Shown piece after piece: positions 9,200 through 17,800 of a DNA stretch of 64,000 nt. A program made the position numbers and the translations under genes. The notes under the pieces were generated by a model, which was not told the origin of the DNA, made no database searches, and worked only from the letters and a program-made list of their open reading frames with translations. Each line of letters opens with the position of its first letter. Position 1 is the first letter of the stretch. The stretch is from Paenibacillus sp. FSL R5-0623 (GTDB lineage: Bacteria; Bacillota; Bacilli; Paenibacillales; Paenibacillaceae), in NCBI RefSeq assembly GCF_037974265.1, contig NZ_CP150233.1, positions 2,976,001 to 3,040,000 on the forward strand. The letters are read 5' to 3'.

Positions 9200-11415
9200 G
9201 TGATAATCCGTTCTATCGGCTGGCGCCGTTTGTTCAGGAATTTATTTATAAAAAAAGATGGGAATCGCTTCGTCCTGCCCAGATTGAGGCATGCAATATC
9301 TGTTTTCATACCCCGCATCATATGCTGATTGCGGCGGGAACGGCCTCTGGCAAGACGGAGGCGGCTTTTTTTCCTGCATTGACCGAGCTGTATGAGCGGC
9401 CTTCCAAATCGGTTGGCATTTTGTATATTGGACCTCTGAAAGCCCTGATTAATGATCAATTCGAACGTCTTAAGGATCTGTTATCTGAAGGAAATATTCC
9501 GGTTTGGCATTGGCACGGGGACGTACCTCAGGCGGAGAAAACAAAACTGATGAAAAATCCGTCCGGTGTGCTCCAGATAACGCCTGAATCGCTGGAAGGT
9601 CTGCTCATGAATCGACCAAATGCAATCCCGGCACTGTTTCATGACCTGCGGTATGTCATTATCGATGAGGTGCATGCTTTCATGGGAGCGGATCGGGGGA
9701 TTCAAGTACTCAGCGAACTGGCCAGAATCGAGCGTATGGCTGGCTGTGCACCGCGAAGAGTGGGCTTGTCCGCTACACTTAGTGACTATGACGCGGCTAC
9801 ATCTTGGCTTGCTGCCGGAACGCAGCAGGGGGTGGATGTGGTCTCTTCCCCGGGCGGTCGCAAGCTGCGACTGCGGGTGGAACATTTCTCTTTTCCAGAT
9901 GCGCAGGACGAGGAGCAGGCGGAGCAGCTTCATAACGCACGCAAAGCCTACTACGACTTCATTTATGAGAGCACACATCGTAAAAAAGCGTTGATCTTCA
10001 CCAACAGCCGCACAGATGCTGAAGTCACCATTCTTGAGATGCGACGGGTCGCGGCTCGCAGGCAGGAACGTGATGTGTTCCATGTGCATCATGGAAGTAT
10101 CTCGGCCATGCTGAGGGAAGAGACGGAAGCTGCCCTACGCACCGGATCGGGGCCCGCGGTTGCTGCGGCAACGGTCACGCTTGAATTGGGCATCGATCTG
10201 GGCGAACTGGAACGTGTGGTTCAGCTCGGTGCACCGTATAGTGCTTCGAGCTTTGTACAGCGTCTGGGACGTTCAGGGAGACGAGAGGATATGGCATCAG
10301 AGATGCTTTTTGTATGTCCGGAGGAAGAGGACGAGGAAGCGCAATTGCCAGCACGTATGCCCTGGACGTTGATGCGTGCGATTGCTGTTATCGAACTATA
10401 TGTAAAAACGAAGTGGGTCGAGCCGCTTGAAGCTCGCAAAATGCCCATAGGTGTGCTCTACCATCAGACGATGAGCATGTTGAAAAGTATGGGGGAGGCG
10501 GAGCCGAGAGATCTTGCAGAAGCCATCCTTTCATTGGCTCCATTTGCGTTGATTAGACCTGATCAATATCAGGTTTTCCTGAATTACCTGATTGAGACGG
10601 ATCATCTGCAATGGACAGAGGATCGAACATTGATTATCGGTCTGACTGGTGAGAAAATCGTGAATAATTATCGCTTCTATGCGGTGTTTAAGGATGATGA
10701 GGAACATAAAGTACTAAACGGCTCGGAAGAGATTGGTTCGATTACAACCGTACCCCCACCGGGCTATTGCTTCTCGCTCGCAGGCAAACTGTGGAAAGTG
10801 GAAGAGGTCGATCACAAGCACAAGGCTGTGTATGTGAAGTCAGCAAAAGGTAAAGTAGATACGTTATGGCTTGGAGCGGGAGGAGATATTCATACGTCGG
10901 TGGTACAGAAAATGCGTGAAGTGTTGTCCGACTCCGTGATCTATCCCTACCTGTCGCCACAAGCCGTCAATCGACTTGAACGGGCACGCCGCCTAGCTCG
11001 TGAAAGCGGACTGTTGAAGCAGGTCGTCATTCCGGCAGGGGGAGATTCGATGTACGTTCTTCCTTGGGTGGGGAGTAAATCATTCCGTACATTGGAGCGC
11101 CTGATGAAGCATAATCTGTTCAAGAAACTTGCCTTGCGTTCGGTTGTGCCCATGGAGCCATATTATTTTGTAGTGTCCGGCAAGGTAGATGAACGAACAT
11201 TGTTAGCCGAGATTATGAGTGAGTGTCGGACGGCTGAAGACGCATCTGCGTTACTGGCTGAAGATGAAGCGCCTTATCTGGGCAAGTATGATGAATTTGT
11301 CGCGCCGCCTTTGATCCGTGAGGCTTTTGCCGTAGATGGGCTGGATCTGGATGGATTGAAGGCAGGTTTAAAGCAAACATTGGAGTGGGACTCCTCAGGC
11401 TCCAACCGGATATGA
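9196..11415 (+). CDS. Lhr/BrxHI-like DEVH superfamily 2 helicase
   Basis: 739-residue SF2 helicase. Motifs in order: Q-motif-like LRPAQIEA (26-33), Walker A GTASGKT (48-54), DEVH (157-160), SATLSD (192-197), then IFTNSRTDAE (motif IV region), TLELGIDLG (motif V) and QRLGRSGR (motif VI). The C-terminal about 350 residues are a family-specific extension resembling Lhr/BrxHI helicases. It should unwind DNA or RNA-DNA hybrids using ATP. ATGA overlap with the ATPase gene shows translational coupling. With the TerB-N/C protein it makes a three-gene unit; in BREX variants a BrxHI helicase accompanies BrxD, supporting a functional link. Confidence 0.85.
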   Translation: MSDNPFYRLAPFVQEFIYKKRWESLRPAQIEACNICFHTPHHMLIAAGTASGKTEAAFFPALTELYERPSKSVGILYIGPLKALINDQFERLKDLLSEGNIPVWHWHGDVPQAEKTKLMKNPSGVLQITPESLEGLLMNRPNAIPALFHDLRYVIIDEVHAFMGADRGIQVLSELARIERMAGCAPRRVGLSATLSDYDAATSWLAAGTQQGVDVVSSPGGRKLRLRVEHFSFPDAQDEEQAEQLHNARKAYYDFIYESTHRKKALIFTNSRTDAEVTILEMRRVAARRQERDVFHVHHGSISAMLREETEAALRTGSGPAVAAATVTLELGIDLGELERVVQLGAPYSASSFVQRLGRSGRREDMASEMLFVCPEEEDEEAQLPARMPWTLMRAIAVIELYVKTKWVEPLEARKMPIGVLYHQTMSMLKSMGEAEPRDLAEAILSLAPFALIRPDQYQVFLNYLIETDHLQWTEDRTLIIGLTGEKIVNNYRFYAVFKDDEEHKVLNGSEEIGSITTVPPPGYCFSLAGKLWKVEEVDHKHKAVYVKSAKGKVDTLWLGAGGDIHTSVVQKMREVLSDSVIYPYLSPQAVNRLERARRLARESGLLKQVVIPAGGDSMYVLPWVGSKSFRTLERLMKHNLFKKLALRSVVPMEPYYFVVSGKVDERTLLAEIMSECRTAEDASALLAEDEAPYLGKYDEFVAPPLIREAFAVDGLDLDGLKAGLKQTLEWDSSGSNRI

Positions 11416-11448
11416 CGTTTTTACGTAATCAGAGTACTCGAAGAATGG

Positions 11449-11496
11449 TACAGCGATCGAAGCGACTCGGTGTAATAATTCAGTTCAACTTTTTAT
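11449..11496 (+). repeat. Possible degenerate remnant of the dispersed palindromic repeat
   Basis: ACAGCGATCGAAG, then CGGTGTAATAATTCAGTTCAAC and TTTATA recall the core and right end of the repeat family seen at 12822-13046, with the middle missing. The match is short and may be chance. Confidence 0.3.
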
Positions 11497-11507
11497 ACGG
11501 AATAGGG

Positions 11508-11536
11508 TTGACACCATCTCACCTCCCATGTAATAT
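11508..11536 (+). promoter_or_regulatory. Sigma-A promoter of the purine-riboswitch leader
   Basis: TTGACA (11508-11513), a 17-base spacer and TATAAT-like TAATAT (11531-11536). It is a near-consensus promoter that starts the leader about 40 bases before the aptamer. Confidence 0.8.
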
Positions 11537-11577
11537 ATGAAAAGTCGTCACACACGAATTACATCAAATTGCATATA

Positions 11578-11658
11578 TCATTTCGTATAACCTCGCAGGC
11601 CGAAAGTGTACACAGGGCGAGGGTCTCTACGGGAAGCCTATACTTCCTAACTACGATG
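11578..11658 (+). promoter_or_regulatory. Purine-riboswitch-like aptamer (C in J3/1, long L2)
   Basis: A three-way junction can be drawn. P1 is TCGTA with TACGA; J1/2 carries TATAA; P2 is CCTCGC (11591-11596) with GCGAGG (11617-11622); J2/3 is GTCTCTAC (11623-11630), matching the purine consensus UNUCUAC; P3 is GGGAAG (11631-11636) with CTTCCT (11643-11648); J3/1 is AACTA (11649-11653). The C in J3/1 is the guanine-type base (adenine aptamers have U). L3 starts CC and L2 ends GG, which would allow the usual loop-loop contact. L2 is unusually long (20 bases against about 7). Ligand therefore inferred, not proved. Confidence 0.65.
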
Positions 11659-11700
11659 CCAAGGAATCAATGTATTCCTTGCTCGTAGTTAGGATTTTTT
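11646..11700 (+). terminator. Riboswitch-controlled terminator
   Basis: CCTAACTACG...CAAGGAAT pairs with ATTCCTTG...CGTAGTTAGG, followed by ATTTTTTG. Its 5' arm uses bases that form P3 (3' strand), J3/1 and P1 of the aptamer. The two folds exclude each other, so ligand binding should prevent termination (an ON switch). Confidence 0.85.
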
Positions 11701-11779
11701 GCATTTAGATGGTGTCTGTGACCTTGGCATGAACCAACATGCGGGCGTATTTTTCTTATCATCAGGAGGTTTATTCACA

Positions 11780-12733
11780 ATGAAATATTATCTGTCCGTT
11801 CTCGCGGGAGCGATGAGCTATGGCATATTATCCACGATTGTGGTTCTGGCGTACGGCGAAGGATATAAACTTGGAGAGGTTGTGGGAGCACAGCTGATCA
11901 CAGGTTTTCTTCTATCCTGGATGCTGGCGCTATACACAAAATTTAGAACAAAACGTAAGTCACAGGCAAATGGCAAAGCATCAGGAGCCGTGGCACAGGT
12001 ATTCAAACGGTTGACGTGGAAACAACGTCTGATATTGATGGCTGCTGGAACACCAACGGTAATTACTGGTCTCGTGTATTATCAGTCTTTACGTTATATC
12101 CCGGCTTCACTTGCCATTATCCTGTTGTTCCAGTTCACATGGATTAGCGTATTGATTCAGGCGATAAGCAAACGTCAACGTCCAGACAAAGTCACGTTCC
12201 TGACGTTGATCATTCTGTTTGGTGGAACCTTGCTGGCAGCGGGTTTCCTGGAACAAGGATTGGGTGAGTTCAACGGTCTGGGTATTGCTCTTGGTCTAAT
12301 GGCAGCCGTAAGTTATTCCTTGTTTGTATTATTCAGTGGCAAAGCGGTTCCTTCAGCGCATCCAGCCTTCCGCAGTGCGTGGATGGTTACAGGCGGATTG
12401 ATCCTGCTGTGCATTTTGTTCCCACCGACATTCCTCTTTAACGGATTGATCTGGAGCCAGTTGCTTGTATTTGGATTGCTGCTTGGATTCTTCGGGGCTT
12501 TCATTCCACCAGTACTGTTCGCTATCGGCGTTCCGCATATTGGTGGTGACATGGCCGGAATCCTGGGTGCAGTGGAGCTTCCAATTGCAGTATTGTTATC
12601 CTCAATCGTGCTCCATGAGCATGTCAGCGGATTGCAATGGTTCGGAGTCATTATTGTGCTCATTGGTGTAGCCCTGCCAGAGTTGTATAAATTACGAATG
12701 AGAAGAAGTCGGAATACACCGATCTATTCCTGA
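11780..12733 (+). CDS. EamA/DMT-family transporter under riboswitch control
   Basis: 317-residue membrane protein with about ten hydrophobic helices in two EamA-type halves, a cytoplasmic basic stretch near residues 55-80 (KFRTKRKSQANGK) and a short basic tail. EamA proteins of the drug/metabolite transporter superfamily usually export metabolites. The start is set by AGGAGG about 10 bases before ATG; a longer in-frame frame reaches 11699 but would begin in the terminator. Its leader holds a purine-type aptamer with an ON-type terminator, the same logic as the purine exporter gene pbuE in Bacillus, so export of a purine or related compound is a reasonable inference. Confidence 0.88.
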   Translation: MKYYLSVLAGAMSYGILSTIVVLAYGEGYKLGEVVGAQLITGFLLSWMLALYTKFRTKRKSQANGKASGAVAQVFKRLTWKQRLILMAAGTPTVITGLVYYQSLRYIPASLAIILLFQFTWISVLIQAISKRQRPDKVTFLTLIILFGGTLLAAGFLEQGLGEFNGLGIALGLMAAVSYSLFVLFSGKAVPSAHPAFRSAWMVTGGLILLCILFPPTFLFNGLIWSQLLVFGLLLGFFGAFIPPVLFAIGVPHIGGDMAGILGAVELPIAVLLSSIVLHEHVSGLQWFGVIIVLIGVALPELYKLRMRRSRNTPIYS

Positions 12734-12782
12734 GTTATACAAAAAGGGATATTGCGAAGCATGAACGGGAATACCCGTAGAT

Positions 12783-12806
12783 AAGCCTGAGAAATCAGGC
12801 TTTTTT
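12783..12806 (+). terminator. Terminator after the EamA transporter
   Basis: AAGCCTGA, loop GAAA, TCAGGCTT, then a T-run. A compact canonical intrinsic terminator. Confidence 0.92.
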
Positions 12807-12821
12807 GATTGAAATATTCTA

Positions 12822-13046
12822 TATAATTTGAACTAACATTTACACGAAACGGAGAGGACAGAAATAACCTGAAGAAGCGAAGCGTGCGCCTACAAGCTTT
12901 CTGCAAGAAAGCTACATCGGAAGCATACGCTATTCCCGGATTTTACCCTTTGAAAAAGGAAATCAAAAAATCTGGGGATAACAGCGATCGAAAGGTTGTT
13001 CTGTCATCGGAGTGTCCAGTGTAAATATTCTTTAGTCCCACTTATA
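12822..13046 (+). repeat. Dispersed palindromic repeat, copy A (225 bases)
   Basis: The left end TATAATTTGAACTAACATTT and the right end, whose reverse complement begins TATAAGTGGGACTAAA, form an imperfect terminal inverted repeat leading into TTTACAC on both sides. Inside are ACGGAGAGGACAG, an AAGCTTTC...GAAAGCT palindrome, ACCCTTTGAAAAAGG and the family core CTGGGGATAACAGCGATCG. No coding sequence. Related copies lie at 37197-37380, 45092-45317 (inverted), 46889-47014 and 52125-52178 (fragment). It has the look of a MITE. Confidence 0.8.
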
Positions 13047-13165
13047 TGGCTCAACCGCAATAGCCCAGAGGGGTCATTTTCATTGTCATGCGAATCAGGT
13101 ATGCTTAAAGAATACATCCGTCTGTGGATTGAATATTGATGGGACATCGAATGAGGAGTGTTTAT

Positions 13166-13591
13166 ATGAAAAGCTGGTTTGGAAAAACATGGCCTTGGTT
13201 AACACTGGGCCTGACCGTTGTTGTATTGCTTGGATCATTTTTGGTTTATTTTATGGGCAAAGACCTATCCCCGGGATCGGGAAGTGCTGTAACTGCACAA
13301 GCCGAGACAGCGGAGGATTTGAAGGGATATGAAGTCATTGATGTGGACGTGAGCAACGATGGTTTTGGACCAGACGTTATCGAGGTGAAAGCTGGCGTAC
13401 CGACCAAAATCAACTTTATTCTGACCCGGTCGGTGACACATGTGAAATCAGTGGGATCACAAAAGCTTGGCATGGATCTATACATGCAAAAGGGACCCAA
13501 TTATTATACGGTCGACAAAGATCTGCCCAAGGGAGAATATGAGATCCATTGCGGCATGTACATGATATATGCAACGATTAAGGTCGTATAA
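13166..13591 (+). CDS. Membrane-anchored cupredoxin-domain protein
   Basis: 141 residues: an N-terminal signal anchor (basic KSWFGK then a hydrophobic helix, residues about 9-30), a short linker, and a cupredoxin-like beta-sandwich (about 50-141). Candidate copper ligands are His in RSVTHVKS and Cys/Met in HCGMYM. Cupredoxin_1-type domains occur in electron-transfer or copper-handling proteins outside the membrane. Start ATG chosen because GAGGAG sits about 8 bases upstream. It appears monocistronic with a good terminator; no cytochrome oxidase genes are adjacent, so the electron partner is unknown. Confidence 0.8.
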   Translation: MKSWFGKTWPWLTLGLTVVVLLGSFLVYFMGKDLSPGSGSAVTAQAETAEDLKGYEVIDVDVSNDGFGPDVIEVKAGVPTKINFILTRSVTHVKSVGSQKLGMDLYMQKGPNYYTVDKDLPKGEYEIHCGMYMIYATIKVV

Positions 13592-13595
13592 GCAG

Positions 13596-13640
13596 AAGGA
13601 GCAAAGTTTCGGGTCACCGAGCTTTGCTCCTTTTTTTGGT
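13596..13640 (+). terminator. Terminator after the cupredoxin gene
   Basis: AAGGAGCAAAG and CTTTGCTCCTT flank a 15-base loop and run into seven T. Confidence 0.92.
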
Positions 13641-13687
13641 GCGTGATATCATGAGAAAGTGGGTAAAATCGATCAGGAGGTGGCTAA

Positions 13688-14710
13688 ATGAAAGCGCTAT
13701 TTATTGGAGGGACAGGCACCATCAGTACGGCCATTACGGAGATGCTTGCACAGCAAGGCTGTGAACTGTATTTAATTAATCGCGGCAATCAGAACGTTGA
13801 CTTACCTAGTGAGGTCAACGTACTTCAAGCGGACATTAATGACGAGACACGTGTAGCGGAACTGATAGCTGATCTGGAATTTGATGTTGTGGCGGATTTT
13901 ATCGCTTTTGTACCGTCTCAATTGGAGCGAGATTACCGTTTGTTCAAGGATAAAACCAAGCAGTTTATTTTTATAAGTTCAGCATCCGCGTATCAGACAC
14001 CTTTGGCTGATTACCGGATTACGGAAGGTACGCCCTTATCGAATCCATATTGGGAGTATTCTCGCAACAAGATTGCCTGTGAAGACTATCTGATGAAACA
14101 ATACCGCGAGCATGGGTTTCCTGTGACCATCGTGCGTCCGAGTCATACGTATGGCGACAAATCGGTACCTCTCGGTGTTCATGGTGCTCAAGGCAGCTGG
14201 CAGGTTCTCAAGCGTATCCGTGAAGGCAAACCCGTTATCATCCACGGAGATGGCACCTCACTGTGGACCATTACGCACAATACTGATTTTGCCAAAGGGT
14301 TTATCGGGCTTATGGGAAATATTCATGCCATTGGTGAATCGGTACATATCACCTCGGATGAATCCGTCACCTGGAATCAGATTCATGAGATTATAGCTGA
14401 CGTGTTGGGCGTTAAGCTTCATGCGGTACATGTACCCTCTGAGTTCTTGGCAGCATGTAGCGATCAGGATCTTCGCGGCGGATTGCTGGGTGACAAAGCC
14501 AATACCGTTGTGTTTGATAACAGCAAGCTGAAGCGGCTTGTTCCGGATTTTGTAGCAACGACAAGAGCAGATCAGGGCATTCGACGTACGATTGAGCATA
14601 TTCTGGCGCACCCTGAATTACAGACCGAAGATCCGGAATTTGATGGTTGGTGTGACAAGGTCGTTGGCGCATTGGACGAAGCGTTATTAAAGATCAGAGA
14701 TGAGAAATGA
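13688..14710 (+). CDS. NAD-dependent epimerase/dehydratase (extended SDR)
   Basis: 340 residues with an N-terminal Rossmann fold (LFIGGTGTIS, residues 4-13), an acidic turn after strand 2, the FISSASAYQ segment, and the SDR catalytic Tyr and Lys in YSRNK. The active-site Ser lies in SSAS. Extended SDR enzymes act on nucleotide sugars or similar compounds; the sequence resembles the mRNA-binding/isoflavone-reductase-like branch of epimerases and the substrate cannot be named. GGAGG lies just before the ATG. Probably monocistronic, since a new promoter follows at 14736. Confidence 0.85.
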   Translation: MKALFIGGTGTISTAITEMLAQQGCELYLINRGNQNVDLPSEVNVLQADINDETRVAELIADLEFDVVADFIAFVPSQLERDYRLFKDKTKQFIFISSASAYQTPLADYRITEGTPLSNPYWEYSRNKIACEDYLMKQYREHGFPVTIVRPSHTYGDKSVPLGVHGAQGSWQVLKRIREGKPVIIHGDGTSLWTITHNTDFAKGFIGLMGNIHAIGESVHITSDESVTWNQIHEIIADVLGVKLHAVHVPSEFLAACSDQDLRGGLLGDKANTVVFDNSKLKRLVPDFVATTRADQGIRRTIEHILAHPELQTEDPEFDGWCDKVVGALDEALLKIRDEK

Positions 14711-14735
14711 GAAGTAAGGCGTTCATGATCAAGTG

Positions 14736-14764
14736 TTTACATTCATGCGCTTAATCGTTATAAT
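14736..14764 (+). promoter_or_regulatory. Promoter of the giant SLH protein gene
   Basis: TTTACA (14736-14741), 17-base spacer, perfect TATAAT (14759-14764). Transcripts from here pass through a terminator-like hairpin before reaching the TTG start at 14866. Confidence 0.8.
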
Positions 14765-14785
14765 CAAGAAAAAATGACACTTGTT

Positions 14786-14841
14786 AGGGGAGGCACCCCA
14801 ACTTAGGACATCGTTCCTTTGTTGGGGTGCCTCCTTTTTTT
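14786..14841 (+). terminator. Terminator-like hairpin in the SLH gene leader
   Basis: GGGGAGGCACCCCAAC pairs with GTTGGGGTGCCTCC around an 18-base loop and is followed by seven T. It lies between the promoter at 14736 and the ribosome site at about 14851. It either ends the upstream epimerase transcript or acts as an attenuator; its location after a consensus promoter suggests the latter. A ten-codon frame (MTLVRGGTPT, 14774-14806) runs into the 5' arm. Confidence 0.75.
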
Positions 14842-14865
14842 GTGTGCCAAAAAGGAGAGTAGACG

Positions 14866-17800
14866 TTGAAGAAATCAGGAAAACGTGTGAAGAAACAAGC
14901 GGAACAGCTAACCAAAGTGGTACTGGCATTTGCGTTATTATCACCTCAAGCCCTTTTGCTTGAATGGGGCGCAACGACGGTAATGGCTGAAACGGTTGAA
15001 ACGATCGGGATTGTATCCGATACGTCCAGCATGAAGGCTGTACAGTCCTCCAAGGTGAAAGTGGAGATGAACAGTGACGGTAAATACAGAATTGTATTAC
15101 TACCAAACACAAATGTATTTTACGGTGGTGATACAGGGAATGTATCCACCATTATCGACCACAACGGATCTCCCGTGAACTTCAAAACATTGCCGCTAAA
15201 TTATTATCGAATTAACAATAATGTGATTGAAATGTCCCGGCAAAAGGACAATGTCGAATATATTTTGCGTGTATCTATCGTTAATGCTACCTCACAAGGT
15301 GGATACATGAAGGTTGAACTGGAAGCCATCAACCGCAGTGGATCGGCACTGAATTTGGGTGGAACATTTTATTGGGATACGATGGTGAATGGCAATGATG
15401 CATCTCCGTTTGAAGTCATCGAGAATGGATGGCGCAATTACAGCGGCGGTGTTCAGGTGACGGCTTTTTATGCGAATACGTACAATGTTGTGAATGCAGA
15501 TCGCATATATATGGGCCAGTACAGTAGTCCAGACAGCGCCCAACTCACGGGAGGGTCTTCACCTTCAGCGTTCACTCCAGGCCAGACCGTTACGGCGAGT
15601 GATACAGCTGCACAATTTTGGTGGGACGCCAAGACAACAGCGAATCAGGCTTCACGTAAATTTTCAACCATTGTGGGGATTGGCCCCAAAAATGCTCCGC
15701 CTTCATTTACACTAACGGCTCCTTCTTCGGGGCAAACGTATTACAAAGGCGAGCAACTTCAGATCTCTGGTACAACACGAGATACGGATGTAGGCGACCT
15801 GTTGACTGTGAAATGGTCCATTGATGGTGGGTCGGAGAACATTCTGACCCAGATGGCCGCGACGGGTTCCGATCAATCTTTCAACACCAATTACACGTTG
15901 CCTGATACCCTGCCAGATGGTACGCATACGTTGCAAGTATGGGTCATGGATGACAAAGGTGGGGTGTCCTCAGCAGGAACCGTTAACTTTACAGTAAGAA
16001 GTTTTGTTGTGCCCGGAACGCCGACATATACATTGATTAATTCTAATAACTTGACGGTAAATTGGGAAAAGAAGGCGAATGATGCATCCGTTACGTATGA
16101 ACTGAAGAATATGACGACGAATCAGATCGTGGATACAGGTATATCAAACAGTCGGCAGGTGACTGGACTCACTCCGAATACCAGTTATTCTTTTGCTGTA
16201 CGAGCAAAAAATTCAAGTGGTTCCTATACGGGTTACTCCAGTCCATCCACCAAATATACATTGGCGAATCCACCCGCTGCTGCGGCTGTGACACAATCAG
16301 GCAACTCAGTTACAGCGAGTTGGAATAATAATAGCAATCCTGCGGGCACCCAATACAAAACGGAAATACGCAGTCCAGGCGGGCAAGTCCTTGCAACAGG
16401 AACAACAACGTCCACACGTACAGCGTTTGCGCTGACCGGGCTCGCGGACGGAAAATATGAAGTGTTTGTGGCGGCGCTGAATGGCGAAGGGATACAGACC
16501 CCGTATATATCCGCTGGAGAGATGATTAAAGATACGACGGGTCCAACTGCTCCTTCCGTTACAGTCACTCCATCCTTATGGACCAAGGAAGATGTTCTCG
16601 TCACGGTTGAAGAAGGAAAGGATGCCTTAAGCGGAACTCAGAAGACTGAAGTGAAAGTTGGTCCGGTAGGAGAATGGCGTGAATACAGCGCTCCGTTTAC
16701 CGTAAGCAGTGAAGGCAACACAACTGTTATGGCACGCAGTATTGATGCGTTTGGTAATACGGGACAGGAAACGGTTGTGACAGCCAGGGTAGATCGGACG
16801 GCGCCAACGCCACCTGTCATCTCGCTGAATCCGCCCGATTGGACAAAAGCGGCGGTAATCGTGACATTAACGGAGGGTACGGACGAAGCAAGTGGCATTA
16901 GTCTGACACAGTACAAGCTGGGAAGTGAGGGAGAATGGATCGATTACAAGAATCCTTTTACACTGAATGAAGAGGGGATAACCGAGATTTACGCACGAAG
17001 TGTTGATCGGGCCGCCAATGTCAGTGCTTCCACTTCGGCAACAGCCAGAATCGACAAGACTGGGCCTGAGCAACCAACGATTACGTTAAGTGAAGAGGAT
17101 TGGACGAATCAGGATGTAACTTTTGCGATAAACAGTGGTGAAGATACGGGCAGTGGGCTTGCCAAGAGTCAATATCGACTTAACAAAGAAGGTCCTTGGA
17201 TCGATTATACGGGCGAAGTGACGGTTACCGATGAGGGAGAAACGATCGTATATGCACGCTCACTTGACCGTGTAGGCAATATAAGCACGTCCGCTCAGGC
17301 TACAGTTCGAATTGACACGACAGCTCCAACCGAGCCGGTGATTCGTTTAAGTCCTTCTGGATGGAGTAAAGAACATGTGCAATTCACTATCGCTGGAAGT
17401 GTGGATGAACAAGCGATATCCTATGAATACAGCATGAATGATGCCGCGTATATGACAGGAAATACAGGTACAGTTAGTACAAACGGCGCTACCACCATTC
17501 GGGCCCGAGCAAGGGATACCGTTGGCAATGTAAGCAAGGAAGTGAGTCGAATCGCCTATGTGGATCAGATGGCTCCCACGATTACTTTTGCACCGAACGG
17601 ACATGGCTGGACGGACACGGACATATCCACTACCATTCAGTATGCCGACGCCCACTCAGGCATTCAGGAATTGGAACGATTCTATCAAGTTACGAACAGT
17701 GCAGAATCACCGGATCATTGGCTTGAAGCTCGCTCTGACCAGCATCAAATATCCATCGAATCGGAAGGCATATGGTACATCCATGCCAAAACCATGGACA

